A DNA stretch of 38,943 nucleotides from positions 1 through 38,943 of the forward strand of contig JAGBQP010000097.1 in assembly GCA_017632825.1 (NCBI GenBank). Direction: 5' to 3'. This document shows, in pieces, positions 23,342 through 32,415 of the stretch. The first letter of the stretch is position 1. Each line of letters starts with the position of its first letter. The stretch is from Prevotella sp. (GTDB lineage Bacteria; Bacteroidota; Bacteroidia; Bacteroidales; Bacteroidaceae). The position numbers and the translations under genes are program-made. The notes beneath the pieces were generated by a model. It was not told the origin of the DNA. It ran no database searches and saw nothing but the letters and a program-made list of their open reading frames with translations.

Positions 23342-24673
23342 TCATAAGCGATGGGTGATGTTAAGTCGCACGTAAGACTTATGTCCATAGAGGGCAACGG
23401 CAACGAAACACACGAGAGGAACAATGAAAGAGATATTAGTAGCAGGCAGACCGAGCAGACCAATGTTCCAGTCTATTATCAATGCCTGCAACGGCGGAAA
23501 AAAAGAACCGCCTAGGATGGCCATAATGAGGCCGGCACCTGCAAACTTTACATTATCGCCAACACCACGCAGGGCAATACCATAAATGGTGGGGAACATA
23601 AGCGACATGCAGGCAGAGACCGCCACCAGACAGTAGAGACCGTTGCGGTCGGTAAACATGACAACGCCGCTGAGTGCAACACCTGCGATGACGGACAGAA
23701 TGGAGAGCAGACGACTGGCATCGATATACTTCAGGAAGTAAGTGCAGATAAAACGACTCAGGGTAAATAGCACCATCGCCACAATATTATACCTCTGTGA
23801 CATAATCTCGGCTGCTTTCTCCTCCATACCCTCAGCCATAAAGATACGCGTACCATATTGTATGATAAACGTCCAGCATGTGACTTGAGCACCGACATAG
23901 AAGAACTGGGCGATAACACCCTCACGATAGTTGCGGATACGCAACAACTCACTCATGGCTGTCCAAATGCTCTTGTCTGAAGCTGTATCACCATCCTTCG
24001 GCATTTTAACCAGACGAATAGCCAATAGCAACAGGGCTACGACAACGCCTAAATAAATATAGGGCTGAATGAGCACACCCAAATCGTGGCTCTTGACTAT
24101 CTCGAACTGCTCAACTGGCAACTCACGACGCGCAATGGTTGTCATCGGACTCATACGGGCCTGAACAAACTGCATGGCAACGTACATACCGACGAGATTA
24201 CCCATGGGGTTGAAGGCTTGAGCAAGATTCAGACGACGCGTAGCCGACTCCTCGCTGCCCATACAGTAGATGTAGGGATTGCACGATGTTTCTAAGAACG
24301 ACAGACCGCACGTCAGAATAAAATAGGCCAACAGGAAGGGAAAGTAAAAACCCAACAACTTGGCCGGCAGGAAGAGCAACGACCCAATGGCAAAAAGCAA
24401 CAAGCCGACAAGTACACCTGCCTTGAACGAATGGCGCTGAATAAACAGAGCGGCAGGAAACGCCATCACAAAGTAGCCCAAGTAAAAGGCAACCTGCACC
24501 ATGGCACCTTCGGTGACACTCATGCGGAAAATCTTGGAGAAAGCTTTTACCATGGGGGTTGTCACATCGTTGGCAAAGCCCCATAAGGCAAAACAGCTGG
24601 TGATAAGGACAAAGGGGACCAGGTAACTGACGCCTCCTTTTGATAACATGCTTATGCGATGAGTAATAGACAT
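23342..24673 (-). CDS. fucP: L-fucose:proton symporter FucP (MFS)
   Basis: The preferred start is ATG at 24673 (443 residues). The frame extends 37 codons further upstream, but that stretch would cover the promoter region and is not typical of the family. The sequence has about twelve transmembrane helices and FucP landmarks: CFALWGFANDVTTPMVKAF in helix 1, QVAFYLGYFVMAFPAALF in helix 2, CGLSFLETSCNPYI in helix 4, and RLNLAQAFNPMGNLVG. FucP brings L-fucose into the cytoplasm with a proton. It is divergent from fkp, whose product activates fucose, so the pair forms a salvage route. A strong terminator lies 24 bp past its stop. Confidence 0.9.
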   Translation of the reverse strand: MSITHRISMLSKGGVSYLVPFVLITSCFALWGFANDVTTPMVKAFSKIFRMSVTEGAMVQVAFYLGYFVMAFPAALFIQRHSFKAGVLVGLLLFAIGSLLFLPAKLLGFYFPFLLAYFILTCGLSFLETSCNPYIYCMGSEESATRRLNLAQAFNPMGNLVGMYVAMQFVQARMSPMTTIARRELPVEQFEIVKSHDLGVLIQPYIYLGVVVALLLLAIRLVKMPKDGDTASDKSIWTAMSELLRIRNYREGVIAQFFYVGAQVTCWTFIIQYGTRIFMAEGMEEKAAEIMSQRYNIVAMVLFTLSRFICTYFLKYIDASRLLSILSVIAGVALSGVVMFTDRNGLYCLVAVSACMSLMFPTIYGIALRGVGDNVKFAGAGLIMAILGGSFFPPLQALIIDWNIGLLGLPATNISFIVPLVCFVAVALYGHKSYVRLNITHRL

Positions 24674-24703
24674 GGTTTGTTCTTGATTCTTGTGAGTTCG
24701 CCA

Positions 24704-24711
24704 CAAAATTA
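24704..24711 (-). promoter_or_regulatory. Promoter -7 element for fucP
   Basis: On the minus strand this reads TAATTTTG, matching TAnnTTTG, 31 bp before the fucP ATG. It supports the start at 24673 rather than the longer frame. Confidence 0.6.
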
Positions 24712-24754
24712 CAATAAATATTCTAAAAACCGCGTCTTTTAGGAAGTTTTTTGT

Positions 24755-24762
24755 TACCTTTG
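24755..24762 (+). promoter_or_regulatory. Promoter -7 element for fkp
   Basis: TACCTTTG, 21 bp before the fkp ATG at 24784. The fucP and fkp promoters lie back to back within about 110 bp. No canonical -33 TTTG is visible. Confidence 0.65.
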
Positions 24763-24783
24763 TTGCCACAAAAACCATAGACA

Positions 24784-27390
24784 ATGAAAAAACTACTCTC
24801 CATCCCCCCGAATTTGGTGGGTGAGTTTTATCATATTACCGGACGATCACACGAAGATTATTTCTGCACGTGCGACCCCATTGGCCACCGCTTAGGTAGT
24901 GGAGGCGGCACTGCATGGCTCTTGGAACAGGCGTTTCAGGACAAAGCGAACGATAACAGGACTGAGGACTTCGACAGTTGGCTGCAGAGCGACCGACGTA
25001 TTCTGATACATGCCGGCGGTCAGAGCCGACGGTTACCCAGCTACGCCGTACAGGGCAAAGCACTCATGCCAATACCTGTTTTTCGTTGGGAGCGAGGACA
25101 GCGTATCGACCAGACATTATTAGACCTTCAGCTGCCACTCTATGAACGGCTGATGCAGATGGCTCCTGCAAACATACACACAATGGTGGTCAGTGGCGAC
25201 GTTTTCATCAGGGCTACAGGACATCTTCAGCCTATACCAGATGCCGATGTCGTATGCTATGGCCTGTGGCTTGACGCATCACTGGCTAAGAATCATGGTG
25301 TTTTTGTCAGCAGCCACCAGACACCGACCGTACTGAAGCGCATGTTACAAAAACCCAGTGTAGAAATGCTCACGGAATTGCAGCACGACCACTACTATCT
25401 GACCGACATCGGCGTGTGGCTGCTCTCCGACAAGGCAGTAAAGTTGCTGATGAAGAAGAGCTCTGCGGAAGAGAACTCTTCACTCTTCACTATTCACTCT
25501 TCACTAAAAGAGTACGACCTCTATGGTGAGTTTGGCTGCTCACTGGGCACAGACCCCCTCATTGACGATGCTGAGCTTCGCGAACTCCGCGTAGCTATTC
25601 TGCCGCTGCCAGGCGGCGAGTTCTATCATTTTGGCACCAGCCGCGAAATGATTAGCTCAACGCTGGCACTACAGAACCTCGTCAACGACCAGCGACAGAT
25701 TATACACAAAAACCGCAAACCTCATCCCGCCATTTTCGTTCAGAATGCCATAACGGAGATAACTTTCACAGCTGAGAACAAAAATATCTGGATAGAAAAC
25801 TCGCACGTAGGCAAGGGCTGGCAGCTAACTCACGACAACATTATTACCGGTGTACCACAAAACGACTGGCAGATAAGACTGGAACCTGGCGAGTGCATTG
25901 ACGTAACACCCGTAGGCGACAAAGACTTTGAGGTAAGGCGCTACAACATTGACGAAGCCGTGGACAGTAACAGTCTGGCCGAACGTGCCAACCTGAGACG
26001 TCTTTTCGAACAACGACGGACATTTCTACGTGAGAACCTGTCCATGCTGGCTCGCAACTACGAGCACAGCATTTTCTACCAGCTTGACCTCGATGATACG
26101 GCACAGCGCTTCCACGAAGGGAACATTACACTGCCGCCACCTGTAAACGATAGTGCTCCGATCATGACGAGGATTCACGACACGATGTTCCGCGGCAACG
26201 ACAACGAAGCCTTCAGACTGCTACGTGAAGGATTAACGGCAGGACTGGTTGGAAAACACGTAATACCACACATGAACGTACAGAAAGACCAGATTGTGTG
26301 GGGGAGATCACCCGTAAGAATCGATATCGCAGGTGGATGGACCGACACCCCGCCTTACTGTCTGATGGAAGGGGGCACCGTGGTAAACCTTGCTATTGAA
26401 CTGAACGGACAACCACCATTGCAGGCATACGTTAAGCCTTGCGACAAACCGCACATCATACTGCGCAGCATCGATTTAGGTGCTACCGAGATTGTGGAGA
26501 ACAATGAGCAACTGATGGCTTATAACAAAGTGGGCTCTCCTTTCTCCATCCCCAAGGCGGCTCTGGTGCTGGCTGGATTCGGAACCACGACAGCTGCTGC
26601 TCCTATATCACTTAAAGCACAGTTAGAGAACTTCGGCTGCGGTTTAGAGCTAACGCTTCTATCAGCAGTCCCTGCTGGTAGTGGACTGGGTACCAGCAGC
26701 ATACTCGCCGCCACGGTATTAGGAGCTCTAAACGATTTCTGCGGTCTGGGATGGGACAAAACCGAGATATGTCACCAGACGCTAATGTTGGAACAAATGC
26801 TTACTACTGGCGGTGGCTGGCAGGATCAGTTCGGTGGCATACTCGGTGGCATCAAACTGCTACAGACTCAGGCTGGTTTTGCACAAAGTCCCGTCATCAG
26901 ATGGTTATCTGACGAACTATGGACACAGCCGGAGTATAGTCAGTGCCACCTATTATATTATACGGGCATCACACGTACAGCTAAGCAGATTCTTGCAGAA
27001 ATCGTGAGACGTATGTTCCTGAATCAGCACGACCAATTGCTGCTGTTGCGCCAGATGAAGGAGCACACGTTGGAGATGTACGATGCCATCCAACAGCAAG
27101 ACTTCCAGCACATGGGACAACTAGTACGCCATACCTGGATTCAGAATCAACAGCTGGACTGTGGTACGAATCCCACAGAAGTAGCAGCTCTGACAACGCT
27201 AATAGACGACCTGTGCCTGGGTTACAAACTGCCTGGCGCTGGCGGTGGTGGTTACCTTTACATGATTGCTAAAGATCCCGAAGCGGCCGCACGCATCAAA
27301 CTCATACTGAATGAGAACCAGCGTAAGGCCAATGCCCGTTTTGTTGACATGACGCTATCAAAACACGGCCTGCAGATATCGCGAAGCTAG
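24784..27390 (+). CDS. fkp: Bifunctional L-fucokinase / GDP-L-fucose pyrophosphorylase
   Basis: This 868-residue protein first phosphorylates L-fucose and then makes GDP-fucose, the donor for fucosylated capsule and glycoproteins. The N-terminal pyrophosphorylase half shows DPIGHRLGSGGGTAWLL (residues about 31-47), HAGGQSRRLPSY and LPLPGGEFYHFGTSREMISS. A left-handed-helix-like segment follows. The C-terminal GHMP kinase has WGRSPVRIDIAGGWTDTPPY from residue 506, the ATP loop PAGSGLGTSS from 630, and PGAGGGGY from 817. It is about 80 residues shorter than the Bacteroides fragilis enzyme as I recall it (about 949), with the loss apparently around residues 385-400. Residues 232-241 are encoded by a heptanucleotide tandem repeat. 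It is divergent from fucP. Confidence 0.95.
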   Translation: MKKLLSIPPNLVGEFYHITGRSHEDYFCTCDPIGHRLGSGGGTAWLLEQAFQDKANDNRTEDFDSWLQSDRRILIHAGGQSRRLPSYAVQGKALMPIPVFRWERGQRIDQTLLDLQLPLYERLMQMAPANIHTMVVSGDVFIRATGHLQPIPDADVVCYGLWLDASLAKNHGVFVSSHQTPTVLKRMLQKPSVEMLTELQHDHYYLTDIGVWLLSDKAVKLLMKKSSAEENSSLFTIHSSLKEYDLYGEFGCSLGTDPLIDDAELRELRVAILPLPGGEFYHFGTSREMISSTLALQNLVNDQRQIIHKNRKPHPAIFVQNAITEITFTAENKNIWIENSHVGKGWQLTHDNIITGVPQNDWQIRLEPGECIDVTPVGDKDFEVRRYNIDEAVDSNSLAERANLRRLFEQRRTFLRENLSMLARNYEHSIFYQLDLDDTAQRFHEGNITLPPPVNDSAPIMTRIHDTMFRGNDNEAFRLLREGLTAGLVGKHVIPHMNVQKDQIVWGRSPVRIDIAGGWTDTPPYCLMEGGTVVNLAIELNGQPPLQAYVKPCDKPHIILRSIDLGATEIVENNEQLMAYNKVGSPFSIPKAALVLAGFGTTTAAAPISLKAQLENFGCGLELTLLSAVPAGSGLGTSSILAATVLGALNDFCGLGWDKTEICHQTLMLEQMLTTGGGWQDQFGGILGGIKLLQTQAGFAQSPVIRWLSDELWTQPEYSQCHLLYYTGITRTAKQILAEIVRRMFLNQHDQLLLLRQMKEHTLEMYDAIQQQDFQHMGQLVRHTWIQNQQLDCGTNPTEVAALTTLIDDLCLGYKLPGAGGGGYLYMIAKDPEAAARIKLILNENQRKANARFVDMTLSKHGLQISRS
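25478..25505. repeat. Heptanucleotide tandem repeat within fkp
   Basis: Four 7-bp units run CTTCACT, CTTCACT, ATTCACT, CTTCACT inside the pyrophosphorylase half, encoding about SLFTIHSSL. Seven is not a multiple of three, so gain or loss of one unit would shift the fkp frame, while a change of three would keep it. The core TTCA resembles the heptamer at 9621-9648. Confidence 0.85.
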
Positions 27391-27449
27391 CGGAAACCAG
27401 ACAATGCTCATGAATGATAGTCATCATCGATGATTTAAAAACAAGAGAA

Positions 27450-28298
27450 ATGGAGTTTAGGACAATCGTACCAATAGAGAAGGCATCCTTCCAGATAGAG
27501 CCGCTGGAGGAAATGCTCTTCGTGGGCTCATGTTTCGCCGATAGCATCGGGCGCCGGTTTATCGAGGACAAGTTCCGCGCCGTTGTGAATCCCTTCGGTG
27601 TCATGTATAACCCTGCCTCGATTCTCCATACAATTGAACGCTGTGATTTTGCGCCACAGACGGCTATTCTGACTCTGGGCACCAACCATGTGTACCGCCT
27701 GAAAGAGACTGGCGAGATTGTCGATAATTGCGAGAAGCGACCAGCTCGCCTGTTTGAGGAAGAGCAACTGAGCATCGAAGCCTGCGCCAACTACTTGCAG
27801 CAAGCTATTGACATATTGCGAAAGCGTCGCTCCGATGTGCGCATCATACTGACCGTCAGCCCCATACGCTACCGTAAGTATGGCTACCACGAGAGTCAGC
27901 TCTCGAAGGCGACGCTCATGCTGGCTATCAACGCTCTTCTTCACTCATCTCCCATCGTGTCTTATCCGTCACCGCATACGACAAACGCGTCACTCATCTA
28001 CTTTCCCGCTTACGAGATTATGATGGACGAACTGCGTGACTACCGTTTCTATTCTGACAACATGCTACATCCCAGCAGTCAGGCTGTGGAATATATCTGG
28101 CAACGCTTCGGCGAAATGTTTTTCAGCGAACGCACACAACAGTTCCTTACAGAGTGGCGTCCTATCAAGGCAGCTCTCGGTCACCGGCCTTTCAATCCCG
28201 ACAGCGATGAATATCGCGTCTTTTTAGCGGATGCACAAGCCAAGGAGGCTGCGCTCATCAGCAAATACAGTCAACAACAATCATCAGATTATCAATAA
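27450..28298 (+). CDS. GSCFA-domain protein
   Basis: ATG 27450 (MEFRTIVPIEK, 282 residues) fits the usual start of the family; an upstream in-frame ATG at 27414 would add 12 residues. The name-giving motif GSCFADSIG appears at about residues 26-34, with NPFGVMYNP, LGTNHVYRL and LTVSPIRY further on, and DNMLHPS near residue 205. These blocks resemble the SGNH/GDSL hydrolase order (Ser in the first block, Asn/His-like motifs later), so a lipase-like or acetylesterase role is possible, but no function is established to my knowledge. No signal peptide is seen. It follows fkp by 59 bp and may be co-transcribed with it and with the phosphatase downstream. Confidence 0.88.
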   Translation: MEFRTIVPIEKASFQIEPLEEMLFVGSCFADSIGRRFIEDKFRAVVNPFGVMYNPASILHTIERCDFAPQTAILTLGTNHVYRLKETGEIVDNCEKRPARLFEEEQLSIEACANYLQQAIDILRKRRSDVRIILTVSPIRYRKYGYHESQLSKATLMLAINALLHSSPIVSYPSPHTTNASLIYFPAYEIMMDELRDYRFYSDNMLHPSSQAVEYIWQRFGEMFFSERTQQFLTEWRPIKAALGHRPFNPDSDEYRVFLADAQAKEAALISKYSQQQSSDYQ

Positions 28299-28340
28299 CT
28301 TATTTATAGTAACAATAACCAAAACCAAACAACTAACGAC

Positions 28341-29711
28341 ATGAGAACTATCATTACTTCTCTCGGACTGGCCCTTACACTAACCATCACAGCCCAGCCC
28401 AAACAAGCTTACGAGAAAAGCGCACTTGAGGAAATCACAGCCGACAAGTTCCTGGCTGGCGGCAATGCCGTTGATTACGACCGTTTGCCACGCAAGGCTC
28501 TGACACCAACTCCCAAAGGCTATGAGCCCTACTACATGAGTCACTACGGTCGTCATGGTTCCCGCTGGCTGCTTAACGACCGCGACTACTCCAGTCCCAT
28601 CACAACGCTGAGAGATGCGCAGAAGGCTGGCGTACTGACGGCAGAAGGAGCCAAAGTCTTGGCTAAGCTTGAGGAAATTCAGAAAGGTTCCAGGGGACAC
28701 CTCGGCGACCTGAGTCCACGCGGCGAGCAACAGCACCACGACATTGGCAAGCGTATGGTGCAGAACTTCCCCGAGATCTTTAAGGCCAAAGGTCTGCTCA
28801 TTGATGCACGCAGCACGACCTCCACGCGCAGTATTCTCTCAATGATTGCCGAATGTGAAGAGCTGATGCAAGCCAACCCGACTGCCAGCATTCACAACGA
28901 AGCCAACGAGGCCAACATGGCCTACATGAACGCCCCCAAGGATGGTCTGATGCGCGCCAACGAAAGCAAGGCTCGCACCATACAGAACGAATGGGGAGCA
29001 CGCATGCGTGACCCGCACCGTCTCATGAAGGTTCTGTTCACCGACCAAGACTGGGTTTACATGAACGTCATGCCAGCTTCTCTCTATGGAAGCATCTACG
29101 ACATTGCAACAAACGAGCAGAGTCATGACGGCGACACTACCCTACTCGACCTCTTTACAGCTGAAGAGTTGTACCGTCTCTGGAATGGCAATAACCTTTA
29201 CTGGTATCTGAACTATGCAAATGCTCCGCAGACGGGCAACGTCATGTCATATATGCAGGCTCCGTTGTTACGTAATATCATTGAGACAGCTGACACCATC
29301 AAGGGCAAGCAGGCAACCTTGCGCTTCGGCCACGACACGGTCGTATTGCCCATCATCTCGCTGATGGAGCTGGGTGGTATGGGGTGCTCTATAGACAACC
29401 TCGAGGAGCTTGACACCTACTTCCGCAGCTATATGGCCATCCCCACAGCCTGCAACATGCAACTTATTTTCTATCGTCCCAAGAAAGGAACAGGCGACAT
29501 CCTTGTCAAGTGCCTGCTCAACGAGAACGAGGTAGGTATGCCTACCGAGACCAACATGTTCCCCTATTATAAATGGAGTGAACTTCGCGAGTATTATCTG
29601 GAGAAACTGAAGAAACAGCCCAAGAGTCCGTTCCCCGCTCAGCAACAGGAAAGACCACAGATTCCACAGTACATTCTGCAACAGATGATGAACGGCGGCG
29701 GAAGCAACTAA
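28341..29711 (+). CDS. Secreted histidine acid phosphatase (MINPP/phytase-like, clade 2)
   Basis: This 456-residue protein has a signal peptide (MRTIITSLGLALTLTITAQ). The active-site motif of histidine phosphatases is HYGRHGSRW, with Arg71, the nucleophile His72 and Arg75. DARSTTSTRS (about residues 154-163) supplies the next conserved arginine, and the acid motif is FGHDTVVLP, with His331 and Asp332. Gut Bacteroides homologues of this type act as inositol-polyphosphate phosphatases (MINPP); whether this one takes phytate or other phosphate esters is not shown. It should work in the periplasm or in outer membrane vesicles. It starts 42 bp after the GSCFA gene. Confidence 0.88.
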   Translation: MRTIITSLGLALTLTITAQPKQAYEKSALEEITADKFLAGGNAVDYDRLPRKALTPTPKGYEPYYMSHYGRHGSRWLLNDRDYSSPITTLRDAQKAGVLTAEGAKVLAKLEEIQKGSRGHLGDLSPRGEQQHHDIGKRMVQNFPEIFKAKGLLIDARSTTSTRSILSMIAECEELMQANPTASIHNEANEANMAYMNAPKDGLMRANESKARTIQNEWGARMRDPHRLMKVLFTDQDWVYMNVMPASLYGSIYDIATNEQSHDGDTTLLDLFTAEELYRLWNGNNLYWYLNYANAPQTGNVMSYMQAPLLRNIIETADTIKGKQATLRFGHDTVVLPIISLMELGGMGCSIDNLEELDTYFRSYMAIPTACNMQLIFYRPKKGTGDILVKCLLNENEVGMPTETNMFPYYKWSELREYYLEKLKKQPKSPFPAQQQERPQIPQYILQQMMNGGGSN

Positions 29712-29739
29712 CTGACGAAACGGCAGACTTCACCGACAT

Positions 29740-29773
29740 TTTGTCGGTAATGTTTAATTCGGCACAAGCTTTG
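29740..29773 (+). promoter_or_regulatory. Possible clpB promoter
   Basis: TTTG at 29740-29743 and AAGCTTTG at 29766-29773 (one mismatch from TAnnTTTG) are separated by 22 bp, 43 bp before the clpB start. The TTTG lies in a 7-bp hairpin, ACCGACA/TGTCGGT (29732-29748). The assignment is weak. Confidence 0.35.
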
Positions 29774-29804
29774 ATGGTAAACTGTCAGAAACTAATCAAT
29801 AAAG

Positions 29805-29811
29805 AAGGAGG
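29805..29811 (+). promoter_or_regulatory. Full-strength Shine-Dalgarno site for clpB
   Basis: AAGGAGG ends 5 nt before the clpB ATG. This is the only near-perfect anti-16S match I see before a start codon here; the other genes have A-rich leaders without one. Confidence 0.85.
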
Positions 29812-29816
29812 TTATT

Positions 29817-32321
29817 ATGACACTAGACAAGTTTACCATCAAAGCTCAGGAGGCCGTTCAGCAAGCCGTCAACACGGCTCAGCTCAACAGTCAACAGGTC
29901 ATTGAACCTGTACACATCCTGAAAGGTATTATGGAGAAGGCGAAGGACGTTACATCCTTCATCTTCCAGAAAATTGGCGTGAACGCCCAACAAATTGAAC
30001 TGCTCGTTGATCAGGAGATAAAACACCTGCCTCGCGTGCAGGGCGGACAGCCGTATCTCTCGAACGATTGTAATAATGTACTCGTGCGTGCACAAGAGAT
30101 TGCGCAAAAGCGAGGCGACGAGTTCGTTTCCGCAGAGCCCATTCTGCTGGCGCTGCTCGCCATCAACAGCACAGCTTCACGCATCATGAAAGATGCCGGC
30201 TGCACGGAGAAGGATATGCAGAAAGCCATTGACGAACTGCGTCAAGGACAGAAAGTGCAGTCACAGAGCGCCGACGACAACTACCAGTCATTGGAGAAGT
30301 ATGCCAAGAACTTGGTTGACCTTGCCCGACAGGGCAAACTCGATCCTGTCGTTGGTCGCGACGATGAGATTCGCCGTGTGTTACAAATTCTCTCACGCCG
30401 AACGAAAAACAATCCTATTCTTATTGGTGAACCTGGTACAGGTAAGACGGCCATCGTCGAAGGCCTCGCTGGGCGTATCGTTCGCGGCGACGTTCCTGAG
30501 AACCTGAAGGACAAACAGCTCTATTCGCTCGACATGGGTGCGTTGGTAGCCGGTGCCAAGTATAAGGGTGAGTTCGAGGAGCGTCTGAAGAGCGTTATCA
30601 ACGAGGTGACCAAGGCCGAAGGACGCATCATCCTCTTCATCGACGAAATCCACACGCTGGTAGGTGCTGGCGGTGGTGAGGGAGCAATGGATGCCGCCAA
30701 TATTCTGAAGCCGGCCCTTGCACGTGGCGAACTGCGTGCTATCGGTGCAACCACGCTGAACGAGTATCAGAAGTATTTTGAAAAAGACAAGGCTCTTGAA
30801 CGTCGTTTCCAAACGGTGATGGTGGACGAGCCCGACGAACTCTCGGCCATTTCTATCCTGCGCGGTTTGAAAGAACGCTACGAGAACCATCACAAGGTGC
30901 GTATCCAGGACGATGCGTGCATTGCTGCCGTCCAGCTATCAGAGCGCTATATCTCTGAACGTTTCCTTCCTGACAAGGCTATCGACTTGATGGATGAAGC
31001 CGCCGCCAAACTACGTATGGAACGTGACTCTGTACCCGAGGAGCTCGATGAGATTACAAGACGTCTGGCTCAACTTGAGATTGAACGCGAAGCAATCAAA
31101 CGCGAAGGCGACAACCTCAAGATTGCTCAACTGGATAAGGATATCGCCGAACTACGCGAACAGGAAACACAGTTCAGAGCCAAATGGGAAGGTGAGCGTC
31201 AACTGGTGAACAAGATTCAGCAGGACAAGCAGGAGATTGAGAACCTGAAATATGAAGCAGAACGTGCAGAGCGTGAGGGTGACTATGGCAAAGTAGCCGA
31301 GATACGTTACTCCAAACTGAAGGTTCTGGAGGACGATATCAACAGCCTCACACAAACTCTCTCCAAAGGAGAGGGAACTCGAATGGTTCGCGAGGAAGTC
31401 ACCGCCGACGACATTGCTGAAGTTGTGAGCCGATGGACGGGCATTCCCGTGACGCGCATGATGCAGAGCGAACGCGAGAAACTTCTCCATCTGGAGGAGG
31501 AACTGCACAAGCGCGTGATTGGTCAGGACGAAGCCATCACAGCCGTTTCTGATGCTGTACGCCGCAGCCGTGCCGGGCTACAGGACCCCAAGCGCCCCAT
31601 CGCAAGCTTCATTTTCCTCGGTACCACGGGTGTCGGCAAGACGGAGCTGGCGAAAACACTGGCCGACTACTTGTTCAACGATGAGACAATGATGACACGC
31701 ATTGACATGAGCGAGTATCAGGAGAAGCACACCGTCAGCCGACTCGTTGGCGCACCTCCGGGCTACGTAGGCTATGACGAAGGCGGACAGTTGACGGAGG
31801 CCGTACGCCGCAAACCATATAGCGTTGTGCTGTTCGATGAAATCGAGAAAGCTCACCCCGATGTCTTCAATATTCTGCTACAGGTGCTCGACGACGGAAG
31901 GTTGACTGACAACAAGGGACGTACGGCAAACTTCAAGAACACCATCATCATCATGACCAGTAATGCTACGCGCGAGCAACTGCGTGCCACTATGCGCCCG
32001 GAATTTCTGAATCGTATAGATGAAATCATCACCTTCACGCCGCTGACGAAAGATCAGATCTCAGATGTCGTGCGTTTACAGATGAAGAAGGTAACTGAAA
32101 TGCTGGAGCCACAGGGTATTCGTTTGGAATGCACACCACAGGCCATCAGCTATTTGGCAGAGCAGGGCTACGACCCGGACTTTGGCGCCCGTCCTGTAAA
32201 ACGCGCCATCCAGCAATTGGTACTCAACGATTTATCGAAGAAACTGCTGGCCGACGAGGTCGATCGCACGAAACCCATCATCATCGACGAATTTGGTGAC
32301 GGCCTGGTGTTCAGGAATTAG
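29817..32321 (+). CDS. clpB: ATP-dependent disaggregase ClpB
   Basis: This 834-residue protein is a hexameric chaperone that pulls polypeptides out of aggregates together with DnaK. In order it has the Clp N-domain (1-145), the first AAA+ module with Walker A GEPGTGKT (about 203-210) and Walker B LFIDEIH, the coiled-coil middle domain (about 405-525) that separates ClpB from ClpA/ClpC, the second AAA+ module with GTTGVGKT (about 603-610) and [11 protein letters not shown], and the C-terminal domain. Between the sensor-1 segment IIIMTSN and [10 protein letters not shown] there are only 9 residues ([14 protein letters not shown]), whereas family members usually have roughly 35; this explains most of the shortfall against about 862 residues. 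It has a strong Shine-Dalgarno site and no CIRCE-like element. Confidence 0.96.
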   Translation: MTLDKFTIKAQEAVQQAVNTAQLNSQQVIEPVHILKGIMEKAKDVTSFIFQKIGVNAQQIELLVDQEIKHLPRVQGGQPYLSNDCNNVLVRAQEIAQKRGDEFVSAEPILLALLAINSTASRIMKDAGCTEKDMQKAIDELRQGQKVQSQSADDNYQSLEKYAKNLVDLARQGKLDPVVGRDDEIRRVLQILSRRTKNNPILIGEPGTGKTAIVEGLAGRIVRGDVPENLKDKQLYSLDMGALVAGAKYKGEFEERLKSVINEVTKAEGRIILFIDEIHTLVGAGGGEGAMDAANILKPALARGELRAIGATTLNEYQKYFEKDKALERRFQTVMVDEPDELSAISILRGLKERYENHHKVRIQDDACIAAVQLSERYISERFLPDKAIDLMDEAAAKLRMERDSVPEELDEITRRLAQLEIEREAIKREGDNLKIAQLDKDIAELREQETQFRAKWEGERQLVNKIQQDKQEIENLKYEAERAEREGDYGKVAEIRYSKLKVLEDDINSLTQTLSKGEGTRMVREEVTADDIAEVVSRWTGIPVTRMMQSEREKLLHLEEELHKRVIGQDEAITAVSDAVRRSRAGLQDPKRPIASFIFLGTTGVGKTELAKTLADYLFNDETMMTRIDMSEYQEKHTVSRLVGAPPGYVGYDEGGQLTEAVRRKPYSVVLFDEIEKAHPDVFNILLQVLDDGRLTDNKGRTANFKNTIIIMTSNATREQLRATMRPEFLNRIDEIITFTPLTKDQISDVVRLQMKKVTEMLEPQGIRLECTPQAISYLAEQGYDPDFGARPVKRAIQQLVLNDLSKKLLADEVDRTKPIIIDEFGDGLVFRN

Positions 32322-32380
32322 TGCGAAACGCGGCTTTCAGCCAAGAGCAATCAAGCTCAACGAGACACTCATATACAACG

Positions 32381-32415
32381 AAAAAGTGGTGAAGTTTATC
32401 GCTTCACCACTTTTT
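32381..32415. terminator. Bidirectional terminator between clpB and the M6 protease gene
   Basis: AAAAAGTGGTGAAG (32381-32394) and CTTCACCACTTTTT (32402-32415) form a perfect 14-bp stem with a 7-nt loop, flanked by A and T runs. The minus-strand gene stops in the loop (32396-32398), so one arm of the terminator encodes its last residues. Confidence 0.92.

Noticed and set aside
24674..24784. 37-codon N-terminal extension of FucP
   Set aside because: It would cover the divergent promoters, including the fucP -7 element; the normal FucP start is at 24673.
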